Below, piece after piece: positions 16,124 to 38,000 of a stretch of 64,000 bases of DNA (position 1 is its first letter; every line of letters begins with the position of its first letter). The stretch is taken from assembly GCF_021917145.1 (NCBI RefSeq), contig NC_061082.1, forward strand, positions 5,192,032 to 5,256,031, in the 5' to 3' direction. Origin of the DNA: Hypomesus transpacificus. Lineage: Eukaryota > Chordata > Actinopteri > Osmeriformes > Osmeridae. The notes beneath the pieces were generated by a model. The model had not been told where the DNA came from and searched no databases. It was given only the letters and a program-made list of their open reading frames with translations. The translations under genes and the position numbers were made by a program.

Positions 16124-19100
16124 ATGGATTCACCAATGTGCCTCATCGACAACGTGGATGGTGTGCTTCGACCTGTCCCAGATGCCATCGACCACCTTAT
16201 GAGGATCCGTCAGCGCGTCGTCGTAGTGTCGGTGGTCGGGTTGTACCGCACCGGCAAGTCTTACCTCATGAACAAGCTGGCTGGCAGGAAAGACGGTGAG
16301 ACAATACAATTTGTAACAAAATATTAAACCGACAAAAGTTTTTGTTTTACTTTTGTATTCCATGTAGACCTACATTTAAACCACACAAACGTACAGGCAT
16401 ATTTATAATTGCTGCGTTGTAATTATATTGTATTTCCTTAATGGCACGCATACGAACAAGCATACCAAAATGTGGCTACACGTCCTCCATTGCTAACTTG
16501 ATTCATCCAATGCCGAAATGGAAACCTAACCCTATCCTTTCATTTAGGATTTGCCCTGGGATCCACCATACAGTCCAAGACTAAGGGCATCTGGATGTGG
16601 TGTGTGCCTCATCCTAAACAAGCTGACCACACTCTGGTGCTGCTGGACACAGAGGGACTAGGGGACGTAGAGAAGGTGGAGGAAATGCTGTAAAGTAGAC
16701 AATGTTCTAGGTTGAAAATGTGCCACTATGTGGCATTGTCATACTGAATGCATTTTTGTTTTAGGGAGATTCCAAGAACGATGCCTGGATTTTCTCCCTG
16801 GCTGTTCTGCTCAGCAGCACTCTGGTCTATAACAGTCGAGGGACCATAGACAACCAGGCTGTGGAGAACCTCCAGTATCCTTCCAGTTTATAAACATGAT
16901 ATCACTGGTCTGCTTTGGAAACTCCCTTGGGTGGTTGGTTTTATGAAGAGGAAGGGGATTTTTGTTCTTTCATTATGAAACTGAAAGAGAATTCATTACA
17001 CAATGTTCTGGACAGTCTGGAATGTGCATCTGCTCACTGTCTCATGATGTCCGACTGAAAGTGAAACTAATGTTGGCTTACAAAAACAAAATGGTGATTT
17101 CTATGAAATGCTCACTGCTCTGCTGACATGGTTCAGCTTATCGGCAACCTGTAAATAATCTAGAACATGTTTTTAAAGTTTAGTAATATTTACAATTACA
17201 GTTTATTCTTGTAGCAAATGCTTTCATCCAAAGCAACTTAAATAAAAGAGGAAAAAGTTTATGGTTCTAAATTATTTCACTGGCTGGTCAGGATCGGTCT
17301 GTATTACTGCCCACATTGCTAAGTAACCAGATCTCAGCTACAAGGCACAGTGAACAAGAAAGAATTGTAAAAAATACAGCAGAATACAGCAGTGCAACTT
17401 TTTAGCAGATGAAGTCCTTATCCAGATGCCAGATATGTGACTGAATTGACTGAGAGAATCAAGGTGAAGTCATCTAGCAATGCTTCATCCGATGAGGAGG
17501 AGGGAGTCGATGCCCAGTTTGTCCAGTTCTTTCCTAACTTTGTGTGGGCAGTGAGAGATTTCACGCTGCAACTAAGAATTGATAACAGAGATGTGACTGC
17601 AGATCAATACCTGGAACACTCTCTGGAACTCAAGAAAGGTATGACAATTTAGAATTGAAAAGCTACTTTTCAACATGGTCTTTCTACAGATAAACACTGT
17701 ATTTTACTGACTCGCCTTTATTCTAATCACCATTTTGGACATCCAAAAGTAATTATTAAGTTGTTCTGTTGGGCTACTAATTACTTCTATTATCTACCCT
17801 TTATATGTGTACATGAGGCTATAAACAGAACTAGATGAATAAGTTCAAAGGTCTCACTCTTTAATGAATTCCTTTAGCAGATGTTTATCCAAGTGACTTA
17901 CCTTTCGAGACCCAGCAATTTATTTATGTCCTCTACAGACACTTAAAATAAAAAAATTCAAAACTTGTTTTAAATTCACTTTACTGCAAAATCGAACATC
18001 TTAAAACAATCAAAAACATTAATCGTTGTGCCAACATCTTTTTTGTATATTTGTTAGATCCGACTTTACATGCATCCCTTCCACGATTCAGAATGGTATA
18101 ATATGCCTGCAGGTACTGACAGGAAGGTGATGAACTACAACCTCCCGCGAGCATGCATCCGCAATTACTTCCCCACGCGCAAGTGCTTCGTGTTCCAGAC
18201 CCCTACTTCCCCTGAGAACATGGTTCGACTGGAGTCCATGGATGACAGGGAGCTCTGCCAAGGCTTCAGGGAGACCACAGACGCTTTCTGCCACTACGTT
18301 TTCCAGATGAGCCGTGTGAAAACTGTCAAAGGGGGTCAAGGAGTTACTGGTAGAAGTGAGTCAGATGACATTAATATTGTTCTAACAAGTGATGTCTGAG
18401 GATTCTTCAGTCAGTGTATCTTACAGTGCAAGCTTGCATTCTTAATATGGGTGCCTGCTGTACAGCACATATACTTCTTTGCATGAATTTGTCATTGCTT
18501 GCAGTGCTTGGCCACTTGGTCAAGATGTACGTGGAGACCATTGCTCGGGGCGAAGTTCCCTGTCTGGAGAACGTGGTGCTGGCCATGGCCCAGATAGAGA
18601 ACCAGGCAGCGGTGGAGGAGGGGCTGAAGCTGTACCAGAGCTGCATGGAGCCGCTGAAGATCCGGTTCCCAGTGGACATGGACCAGATGTCAGATCAACA
18701 CCAACGTGCTGACCAGCAGGCCACCCAAGAGTTCATGAACCGTTCCTTCAAAGACAAAAATGGGGAATTCTTGACAAGGCTGGCGGTAAGAGTTTAATCG
18801 GTACACATGTGACGCTCTACACAGATGACACCAGCATTGAGAATTTAACGTCATAGGAAGTAATCTGGTTTTCAAAAAGTTGTTCATACCACTCTTCCAG
18901 AATGGTATTGCAAAGACCTACGCTGAACTTCTTATCCGAAATGATGACGCCTCAGAGAAGAAGTGTCAGGATCTGCTGAGGGAACTCTCCGCTCCGGTCT
19001 CACAGAAGATCCAGGATGGGTTCTTTGCCAAACCAGGTGGCTACGAGCTTTACTGTGATCTCCACGACAAATTAGTGGCACAGTATCGTTCCACACCTAA

Positions 19101-20524
19101 CAAAGGAATCCGGGTAAGAATGCTGTCCAAATTATCTATTTAAATTCCTTTCACAAATGAAACTTTACACCTTCCATTGTGATATACTTCATAGGAACTT
19201 GAACTAATCACCGTTTATCATGGGATCTACTCAGATTTGTAAATGATCATTAAAGCAGCATGCTCATGTCTGGTCTTTGCAGGCTGAGGAGGTTCTGGAA
19301 CGGTTCCTGAAGGAGAAGAGTGTTGAGTCCAACTCCATCTTACAAGCTGACCAGAAACTTACTGACAGCGAGAAGCAGATCCATGGTAAGATATCTCAAA
19401 CACCCTGACCTCAACCCCAAGCCCAACCCTAACTCTAAGCATGTAACTGGCATGTCTGAATTTTGAATCTGAAACTGGTTCATCTGGAAACTCCTCCAAG
19501 CCAAACAGAAAAGTAAGATATCACAAATATCCTAACCTTAATGCCAACAGAAACGTTATGGTACAAGAGAAAAAGTTACCATTCCATCTTTTGAGTTTCA
19601 TGGTGCACTGTTTTATTTGGCTTCAAAAAAACCATGTAAATCATTGTGCAGACTGTTGAGACTCTTGCGTTGATCAGATAAAGCTCTCTGACAGGCAGGG
19701 TACCCTGTCAAGGCCCCAGGTTCCTGATACAGGCTGTCTCTCCGTGGGATGAAGGAACCAGAGGATGCTGTCAAACAAACATTTGTGTGATGCTTACCCC
19801 ACCCCTAGCTTCTGCAAGTTCAAAAATCTACTCTGTCGATGCTGGTCAATTTAGCAGTTTGATTTTGGTATCTCTCTTGAGTGACAGCAACGTAATAATC
19901 AGGGATCTATGTTCTATTAATAGTGGATAAAGAAACTCACATAAATATGGGGGATGCTTCAGATCTGGACCATGGATCAAATTTACTAAACATTTTGTGT
20001 GTACATTTTTAACCAAGAGCCAGATAAATTGACTGCTTGACATACATTTTTGAGTTGAAGCAAAGATGATCTATGCTTGCCTGCTACATGCCACCCTCCC
20101 TAAGACGTTTCCTTTCTGGTGTCAACCAGAGGAGAAGAAGAGAGTGGCTGTCCTGCAGCAGGAGAAGGCGGCTGAAGAGGAGAAACGCATTGAGCTGGAG
20201 CGCACCATGGAGGACGATCGCAAGAGCCAGGAGGAGAAGACGAAGAAGATGGAGGAGAGGATGAAGGAGGAGATTAAGCAACAGCAGGAGGAGTTTGAAA
20301 AGGCTCTGAAGGTCAAGCTTCAGGAGCAGGAGGATCTGTTGAAGAAGGGCCACAAGGAGAAGGCTGATTTGATGGAGCAGGAGATTCAAGAGTTAAAGAA
20401 GAGCAATAAACCAGAAAAGTCTGGTGGTTTCTGGGAAAACGTTATGCCGGTTGTTGATACTCTTTTAAAAGTCGGAGAAATATTCAGTCAGTATAAGCTC
20501 ATGAAGGGTCTTAGGAGGAAGTGA
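16124..20524 (+). CDS. Guanylate-binding protein (GBP) B, short-tail isoform
   Basis: Large interferon-type GTPase, inverted neighbour of GBP A. Exons: 16124-16295, 16548-16675, 16765-16874, 17433-17638, 18113-18355, 18505-18785, 18901-19113, 19283-19385, 20130-20524; 616 aa. Exons 2, 3, 5, 6 and 8 have exactly the same lengths as in GBP A (128, 110, 243, 281, 103), showing common descent. G-domain motifs are GLYRTGKS (about 39-46), [17 protein letters not shown] and FVWAVRDF. The last exon is a highly charged coiled coil that switches to a short hydrophobic tail ([20 protein letters not shown]) ending LRRK. There is no CaaX box. The start at 16124 has a good ACAATGG context and matches the family start; an in-frame ATG at 16022 would add a non-family leader. 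AATAAA follows at 20726. Confidence 0.93.
17057..17068 (+). promoter_or_regulatory. Intronic ISRE-like motif GAAAGTGAAACT
   Basis: Match to GAAANNGAAACT in GBP B intron 3. A weaker relative (GAAACTGAAAGAGAA) lies near 16977. Function is uncertain. Confidence 0.35.
17190..17350. mobile_element. Degenerate fragment of the fish foldback repeat family
   Basis: Contains TAGCAAATGCTTTCATCC followed by AAAGCAACTTA, a decayed relative of the terminal repeat seen intact at 25161. A second fragment (TTTAGCAGATGTTTATCC) starts near 17874. Confidence 0.4.
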
Positions 20525-20725
20525 CGTCAATATGTATTGATTTCTGCTCTGCTAAGTTAGTTTTCTGTTGGCTCAATAGTTTGTTTTGAAAATGTAGACT
20601 CCTCTTGTCACAGTTAACAATAACATTTTTTAAAGATGTAGAACCTTACTAGGAGTCCAGTTTAGCATGTTCAATGCAGGGCCTTTGTCAAATTTAGCTT
20701 AATGTTGTGTAATATTTTCTTGATG

Positions 20726-20731
20726 AATAAA
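20726..20731 (+). terminator. Poly(A) signal of GBP B short isoform
   Basis: AATAAA about 200 bp after the stop at 20524, consistent with a transcript that ends before the distal exons. Confidence 0.55.
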
Positions 20732-20869
20732 TGCAATATTTAATCAATGTGCATCTGTACACATTTTTGGTGTTCCGGTTTACATTTATAGACCACAGCA
20801 TTACAAAAGACGAAGTTATGATGGTCCCATTTAAATAACTACTAGAATTACTCTTGATGCATGACTGTT

Positions 20870-21095
20870 TAGCCTCTGGTCTGCATCTCTCTGTGTCACC
20901 AACCGTCTCTGGACGAGGGGATCCCTCACTGAACTGCTCCTCCCAAGGTTTCCTCCATTTCTTATCCTGGGAGTTTGACCTTGTCTTCCTCGAGGGTTGA
21001 GGATGGTTGAGGGGCTGTTCTATGAGCGTACATGTGAAGCCCTCTGTGACATGTTGTGACTTGTTAAAAGGGCCGGACAAATACATTTGATTTTG
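20870..21095 (+). mobile_element. Decayed dispersed teleost repeat
   Basis: Contains CCTCCCAAGGTTTCCTCC, GGGAGTTTGACCTTG and a tail TTGTTAAAAGGGC followed by AAATACATTTGATTTTG. These resemble the common fish repeat that ends in ...AAAGGGCTATATAAATAAATTTGATT (from memory). It lies directly before the distal GBP B exon. Confidence 0.45.
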
Positions 21096-21106
21096 TGTTC
21101 CCACAG

Positions 21107-21911
21107 AGGAGAGAGAGCGAGCGGCGCTGGCCGAGCAGGAAGTGAAGGTGGAGCAGGAGACACGCCTGCAGCTGGAGAGGGAGAGTAAGGAGAGAGAGAG
21201 GAGTTACCAGGAGAGTATGACCCAGCTGACGGTAAACCAACTACACCTGATTGCCTTCAGTAAACAAAACTGAGTTTTACCATTAATATAATAATATAAT
21301 TCCACTGCACCATAGTTTTCACAAACTCACACCTCATTCATCGAGTAGCATAAAATAAAAGTTTAGGCAAAATGGTAATTCATCCATACTGAATGAGTGG
21401 AGGTAGATTTAGGCATATTAGTAGCTCAGGCTATCCCACCCTAGCACTCATTGAACTGAATGGCTAAACGTAATGATCAATATCCTACTCTCAGGCTAAA
21501 ATGGAGCTGGAGGCAAATCAGATGAAGTGGGAGATGGAGAGAGCCCTGGAGAGCAAGCTGGAGGAGCAGAAGACACTTCACGAGAAAGGCTTCCTGGAGA
21601 AGGAGGCGGACATGAAGGAGGAGATCACCGCACTGAGGCAGAAAATGGACGAGGCCAAAAGCGAGAAGGAGGATAAGGCTTCCTATCGAGAAATGATGGG
21701 GACCCTCATGCACAGTATCGGTAAAGGTTTTGGTCATTACTTTAACTACAAACAGGCCCGTGAGAAACGCAAGGCCATACAGAGCCAGTCCTCCCGGTCC
21801 AGAGGTGTGAAGGCCGGCGTCCCGAACACCCAGAAAGGGATCCCTGATCCGGGGAAGAGACAAGTCCAGACACAAGCCAAGTGTGGGGGGAGCTCTGGGT
21901 CAGAGGTGTGA
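21107..21911 (+). CDS. Alternative distal terminal exons of GBP B (long tail)
   Basis: Two exons, 21107-21231 and 21495-21911, can replace exon 20130-20524. Both candidate acceptors read AG|AGGAG and take the phase-1 G left by exon 8 (19385), giving a 665-aa in-frame protein. The tail is another coiled coil (EERERAALAEQEVKVEQETR...; ADMKEEITALRQKMDEAKSE), then GKGFGHYFNYKQAREKRK and a basic Ser/Gly-rich end without a CaaX box. The exons look like duplicated counterparts of the GBP C-terminal exons. AATAAA is at 22231-22236. They could instead be the remains of a third GBP gene whose upstream exons were lost. Confidence 0.75.
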
Positions 21912-22230
21912 TGTTCAGCCTGGAACTGGTTTAATAATCAGAGAATCCTCAGGCAGGTGTCCTCGTACAGATGGTTATCTGGTGTTGGCAAGATTTTCCA
22001 CAATTTTCCATACTGATTGATTTGGGTTACAAGGAAAAATATAAATGAGACAAAGGTTACTCGAGGGGGTACATATGTAATAACAGATGGATCCAAATAT
22101 TCAAATGAAAAATGATCTTTTCTGATTATTGGTGTGGATGTTGTGAGAACTTAAAATTAATTCTGTGTTTGGTTTGTGGAACTGACTGGTTTGAACTCCA
22201 CCCATATACATTTCTTATTAATTCAAAACA

Positions 22231-22236
22231 AATAAA
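22231..22236 (+). terminator. Poly(A) signal of GBP B long isoform
   Basis: AATAAA about 320 bp after the stop at 21911. Confidence 0.5.
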
Positions 22237-24364
22237 ACGTTATTTAATGTCAATCAAATCATTTATGTTTATTCATACAGAATCATTCAACAGCAGCAAT
22301 ACAGTTAATGGAATGACATGGGCACAACAAGCTCTGTGACCAGGAGAAGACATGCAGGGTTCAGGAAGGATCTTTACTACAACAGCTTGATACAGTCTGT
22401 GTTGTTGGGAGACTCGTAGCCTCAGTATAGATTGAGCCTGGGTTCCCCTATGATACAGCACATAGAGGCTGGACCAGCAGGCATAGTAGCAGTGACCAAG
22501 ACAGTTCAAGGAGGGACAGACAAGTGACCAGACCACAAAGGGAACATGCTTGATAAATATCAGCTGTTTTTAAATCATACCAGCAGTGTTCAAGAAAAGA
22601 GACTTAGACCATTGTCTAATGTTAGCCGATCTTGATATTGTCTGTGTGAATATATCAGACATCATTATTGGATTATCTGTTCATACAGGTACACTATATA
22701 CTCAGTTAGGCTGAAGTTGGAATGAGGACCGCCTTGTTATATAATCCATGATAGTCAACTATTAAACCAGTACAGTTTTGAGGAAGACTAAAAATAATGG
22801 TAATAAAAACATAAAACTCAGTAAAGCATTTTTAAGACGACAAGGAAAAATGCTCCGGGCACACTTTTGAAGACACACACGCCCTGTTACTTGTGCAACA
22901 AACAGGGTCAGTGTGGTCAGAAACAAAACATGTTGCACAACAGAAATGTTCCCCAACAGTGGATCTGCTGGGGGAACCCAGGTTCCAGAAGAACAAGCTC
23001 TAGGGAACAACAGAACCTAGATTAGATATTCTCCACATGGCCATTCATTTTGGAGTTTTTTTTTCTTCTATGCTACAAATTCAAAGACTATGAAATGTGT
23101 AAAACACAATTCACTTTAATTCTCTTCTTAACACACCCTCAAATCGATGATTATCTTGATTTGTTCAGTACACAATAAATTATGATTAACCACCATACAC
23201 TGAGGCTAAGATATCAGCAATAAATAAGGTCATTCAACACATTTCAGACACCTGCTATGATATCTACACAGTAAAAAGCATTTGCAAACACACGATGCAA
23301 TCAAAACCATTAAAAGTAAGTATGTCTACGCTGCATTTGTACACAACAAAATAAGTGTTGAACGATAAAAAGTGCATAGATATGATTTTGTCCTTTGAGA
23401 ATTCAAACTGTGATAATTGACGTTCAAGGACCAACGTAAATTTCCATGTGTCCTTCGTAAAGAAGTCGACGGTAGAGGAAAAGGGAGTAACCAAATTATT
23501 TTCAAACTATGAATCAAAATAATACAAAATCTAGCTAATAATAATCTAACTTTTTCCACATGATTTGCATTCAATCTGGAATTTGAAACTATATTTTATT
23601 TTTTACCAGTGTGGTCAACTGTAACCTTTATTACAGTTTCATACCACTATCTGCCAGCTGGCACTAACCCAAAAACAAACTGGATACACAGAGACACTGC
23701 TCTCTAGTGGTTGGCCCAGAGTACAGCGGATAACAACCTAACATCCACACTGTAGAATCACCATTGAAGTACATAACTATGTATATGTCAATCCAAAATC
23801 AGAAGTATGATTTTATTCAAATAAATAGTTGGAATCAATATCCACATTTTGAAATAACTCTGTAGCTAATGAGTGTGTTTTATCCTCTGTGGTCGTATGG
23901 GACCAAAGAGGAAAAGGCACTTCCATATGACTCTTCCATATGACTCTTCAATGCTTTTAAGACAAACTAGTGGTCATCAGGATATGCTAGTTTCCCTTTC
24001 ATTCAGATTTGAGACATTATCAATAAAGACAAGAGATCCGAAGTGCACAACAAATGTCCAACTATTTGTTTGGATAAAAATTTGATTTAGAAAGGTTGGT
24101 TTACCGCGAGACACGTTAATATATGATATGCAAAATGACACCAAATGTGAGAGAACAGGTGGTAAGATACTAGCAGACAATAACAGTACACCCCCCCCCC
24201 CTGGCCACCACCACAGAACGGTCCATATCATGACTCACACCGTGACGCCAGCAGACTCCGACTCTGTTCAGTCAGTGTTGATCAGTTGTTGTTAGGGAGG
24301 CTCCTAGAAGCTTGAATAAGCTGCCCAGCTATGTAGGTGTCCAAGCTCCTCTCTCTCTCTCCCC

Positions 24365-24397
<33 letters not shown>

Positions 24398-24453
24398 GAT
24401 GAGGTGATTCATGGTGAGCGGAAGGTTCTAGCTCCAGCCTGCCTGGTCGTGTT
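22237..24453 (-). other. wdfy2 3' UTR and intergenic DNA
   Basis: AT-rich and non-coding. Minus-strand AATAAA hexamers (TTTATT on plus) occur at 23812-23817, 23595-23600 and 22268-22273, any of which could end wdfy2 transcripts. The last lies 32 bp from the GBP B poly(A) signal. A CT microsatellite is at about 24350-24397. Confidence 0.45.
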
Positions 24454-33931
<9,478 letters not shown>

Positions 33932-35051
33932 AGAGACCTCTTTCGGCAGGTTTTGCTCTGGAAAACATACCACCGAAATCACATAGATGTGATGAGGTTG
34001 CTTCTTCTTAGCATAGCCACATGTAGACAGATTCAGTATGAAGTATGTTGTGACAGCCAGGGATGTTGCTGGTCAGCTGACAGTAACGTTCACCTACGAC
34101 GCCCACATTGTCACTCAAACATAGATATGGAAATAACTAGACTGGCAATCTGCCGGATGTTTACAGACTTTTGCGGAAGTCAAGAACTATCATTGCAAGG
34201 TTTTAGTGTTTTGCCAGATCATGCAAATTATCAAATTATTCTTCAATGCTATCGCTGAAACATTTCACAGTAAAGGGATAATGTAATGACTAGCAACAAT
34301 TTAGTCTCAAACAGATGATTATGTAAACTAAAATCAGCCACCGTATCCAGTGCCTTTCTCTCAGAGTGAGAACTTTAGAACATAATGTTTTTCTTCAAAT
34401 TTATAAACGACTCTTTTACGTTTTTTTATTAACTATAAATATCGTGATGAGATTGGTGTCATATAGAGCTAATCCGTTTAATTGCTAAACTGACTCTAAA
34501 TCCATTTTCATTGCTTGATAATAAAATATATATTCGCGCATTCGTCAAAGCAGACATGCGCTTGAGAGTCGTGTGGCCAAAGTCTGATTTAAATATGGTA
34601 ATAGCTAAGTTCAAACAGCCTATCAGTAACCGAATGAATTTCACGTGACGCTCAAAGACCGCTTGGGAGGCGGTGTCAAGTGCGGAGCCGAGGTTAAAAC
34701 CAGTGGACAAGTCAGAGCGCATTCAGTGTAGGGAGAAACAGGGATAGGATGTGACGGGGAAAGTAGTGTTCATGAAACTAATTTTTTCTTACAAAATATT
34801 ATCAAAAACATCAAAATCCCTCGCAAATCAATAACCTGCCCATAGGGTTTGAGGTTTTTATTTAAGTTTATAGACGAAGGACATTTACACTCACAATTCT
34901 ATACTTTTTTAAAGAATGTGTGAGACAGTTAGCCCGCTAGCTAGCTAGCTAGAAGGAGGGTGATAGAGGCGGAGGGAGAACAAAAGATTTTTTGCGTTTT
35001 GGTCGGTTGCACTGACATCAAGTCCATGCAGAACGTGTCATCACTAACACA
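33932..35051. promoter_or_regulatory. Bidirectional promoter region of wdfy2 and ints6
   Basis: The 1.1 kb between the two divergent start codons holds no other gene. It contains a palindromic E-box TCACGTGA around 34641-34648 and a GC-richer block around 34650-34740. WDFY2 and INTS6 are also head to head in human, so a shared promoter is likely (inference). Confidence 0.6.
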
Positions 35052-38000
35052 ATGCCCGTGTTACTTTTTCTGATAGACACGTCCGCTTCAATGAACCAGC
35101 GCACCCATCTGGGCACTACCTATCTGGACATAGCAAAAGGCGCTGTTGAGACTTTCATGAAGGTATTGTAACCTCTGGACGAACCGTTCTGAAGACCCCA
35201 CGAGGGCGGGATCGCGGTTGTGATATTAAATAACCAAGCCAACCTGTCAACAAAGCTAACATAACGACAATCGTGGCTAAATAGTTCTTTATTATTTCCA
35301 CAGCTCAGAGGGAGAGACCCCGCGAGCAGAGGAGACCGGTATATGTTGGTAAATTTTGAGGACGTTCCCGTCGGAATCAAGGTATAGTTTATTTTCGGTC
35401 ATGTCCAGCTTCAGCTACATTGCATCTCATCGCTCCACCACGTTGTCCGATCATCACATCAATTGTGTAGAAAAAAAATCTTCAGGAGGAGCTTTCATAC
35501 CCCCTTTAAAACATGGCCGACATTTTGTTTCAATGTGAGCTGCAAGGAACTATGGGTGATATTTATACAAATAGATAGCGAGGTGGTGTCAAGTTGGAGG
35601 GAGAGGAGGTGACTTTACTAGCACAGAATGGAAACTGTGTTTTCGTCCCATCAAAAACGTTTACAGATGGCGATTAAAGTACATTTTCCCTATACAGCGT
35701 AGACATTGCTGTTTTGCTTGACTTCATAGCGAAATAAAGGGAAAAGTAAACGGCGTATCTGTTTTATCAAGTCTCAAGATAAACAATGTCAAAGTTGATA
35801 TTTCACCTGACACTTGACTGCTAGCAATGTTTTGACTGGCGGCAGAAATGTCACCCATTTAAAAAAGAAAAATGAAGTGCACTTGTTGTACACATGTTGT
35901 TAATGATTAATTCAACTTTTTTGTCTCCCTCAAAAGGCTGGATGGAAAGAGAGCCACGCGACCTTCATGACAGAGCTGAGAAACCTTCAGGCCAATGGAC
36001 TCACAGCAATTGGCCAATCTTTGAGGACAGCTTTTGATTTACTCAATCTCAATAGATTAGTCACTGGGATAGACAACTATGGACAGGTATGTTGTATACA
36101 AAGATAGCGAGGTGAGGGAGACGTTACAGCAGCTTCTGTTCTGGTGCCCCTACCATGATCTGCCCGCACCTCCCAAAGGCCCTCCTCTCACAGTCGTACA
36201 AGCATCCCAAACCTGCACACTGTCCCACGCACCCACCTGAGGTAGCGCTGCGGAAGCATACGAAGACAGAGCCTCCTCACAACCCTGTCAACTTCTGAGA
36301 GCTTTTTCTAGTTCCTTGGTTAGTTTCCAAGGTCGATCCAATCCCCCGGTTTTCGATGGCACATATAGTATTTTTTCCAGTATAATGGAACATTCAAAGT
36401 AGCGTTGTACATTAAGTTATTGTCAAATTAATGTAAGATAAATCTTGGACTGGCGCAGCAGTCAGTGTACATAAATGATATCTGATACTCTTTAAACACG
36501 AAATGTATTTGCAAAGTACACTACACATGCAGTATGTGGAAAAGTTTAGAAGCATAACTGATGTACACATAGACGTACATGATAGTCAACAGACTATCAT
36601 GTATCATGGGGCAGGATAAGTTTAAACACTTCAAAAAGTCATTAACACGTCAGTTCATTTCTGACATTGTTTCACAATGTTCCCAATCGTCGTTTTCTTG
36701 CTTCTCTAGAAGGCAGAGGGCCACATTCCTCCTCAGGGGAGCTGTTGAAACCACTTGACTCTTATTTCTCTTAATGTGCATCGTCAGACCGTTGACAGTT
36801 GGAGATAAGATTAGCCCACCTGTTGTTCCTACAGAGGGGACTTCCTGCTTTGTTTAGAACTACATCTCCCACAAGCATGCCGAATCTTCACAGGCTAGAC
36901 ATTCATTAGGTCTCAATGTTGACATGCCTGTTAGTCACACTTTGGATGTTTTAAGGCCAGTGGATTTTACCCCTGGTCCCGGTAAGTACGTCACTTTTTT
37001 TGTCACACTCCGGTCCTCAGTCCAACCAGATCCTCGTGAATAGATGGCACGTCTAGAGCTGTGTTGAAGCGTCCGGTATTGGCGAAGGTTTGTGAACTGA
37101 TAAGTACAGTGTTATTATGAAGGGAGGCATCCAGGCTTAACCAGGGAGGCTGGGGGGATACCTCAGGACTCCTCAAGGATAATGCATACGTACAGATATG
37201 AATAATGTATGCAGCTGAAGGGGCCAGGGGGCTGAAGTGGTTCTCTCACTGCAGACGGGGCGCAGCATGGCTGGCGCAGGGACATGGGCACACAAGCAGG
37301 GCAGACGTGCAAGCACGCACACACACACCTTACACACACACACACACACCTTACATACACACACTGACTGACTCGGGCATGTGAAGACAAACTCGCTGAC
37401 TCACAACCCGACATCTCACTCACGCGTGTGTATGTTGTGTTGTTGGAGTCATCCCTCCCTCAGCCTGCGAGGATCAGGGGCTAGTTTGAAAGCGCCGACG
37501 CTTCACTTTCCCCCTTTTCGTCAAGCCACGCCCCTCCCGAGCATCATCCCGTCTCAGCGCGTCTTTGTTTCCATCTGGCCTCGGCTGTGTCTCTGTAGCT
37601 GACGCTGGTTCCCTGTGTGTCCCCAGCCATGCGGAGGTTCAGGGAAAGGACTCTCTACACAGTGAGGTTACGTGTGGAGGTGGAAGGAGGCAAGGGCTGG
37701 ACCGTTGAGATGCAGCCGGGAGTTTAGAGAAGGTCCTGGCGTTGAGGTTGAGTGTGTGGGAGTGGAGGTGTACTCTCATATCTCACCACATGATGAGATA
37801 GGAGCAGGGCCCCAGGTTTTTACAGTCTGTTGGCATGGATGTGGGAAAGGGAGGCATTCTAATTTGTCCTCAGATATATATATTTTCTGGTAATGGCCAG
37901 GATACAGGGATAAGGGTTAGATTTGTAACCAGATACCATAGCCTTGAGTAGAGTATAGGTCTTACATGAGCCGTTTTGTAATATTTTTGATGTCTTCCAC

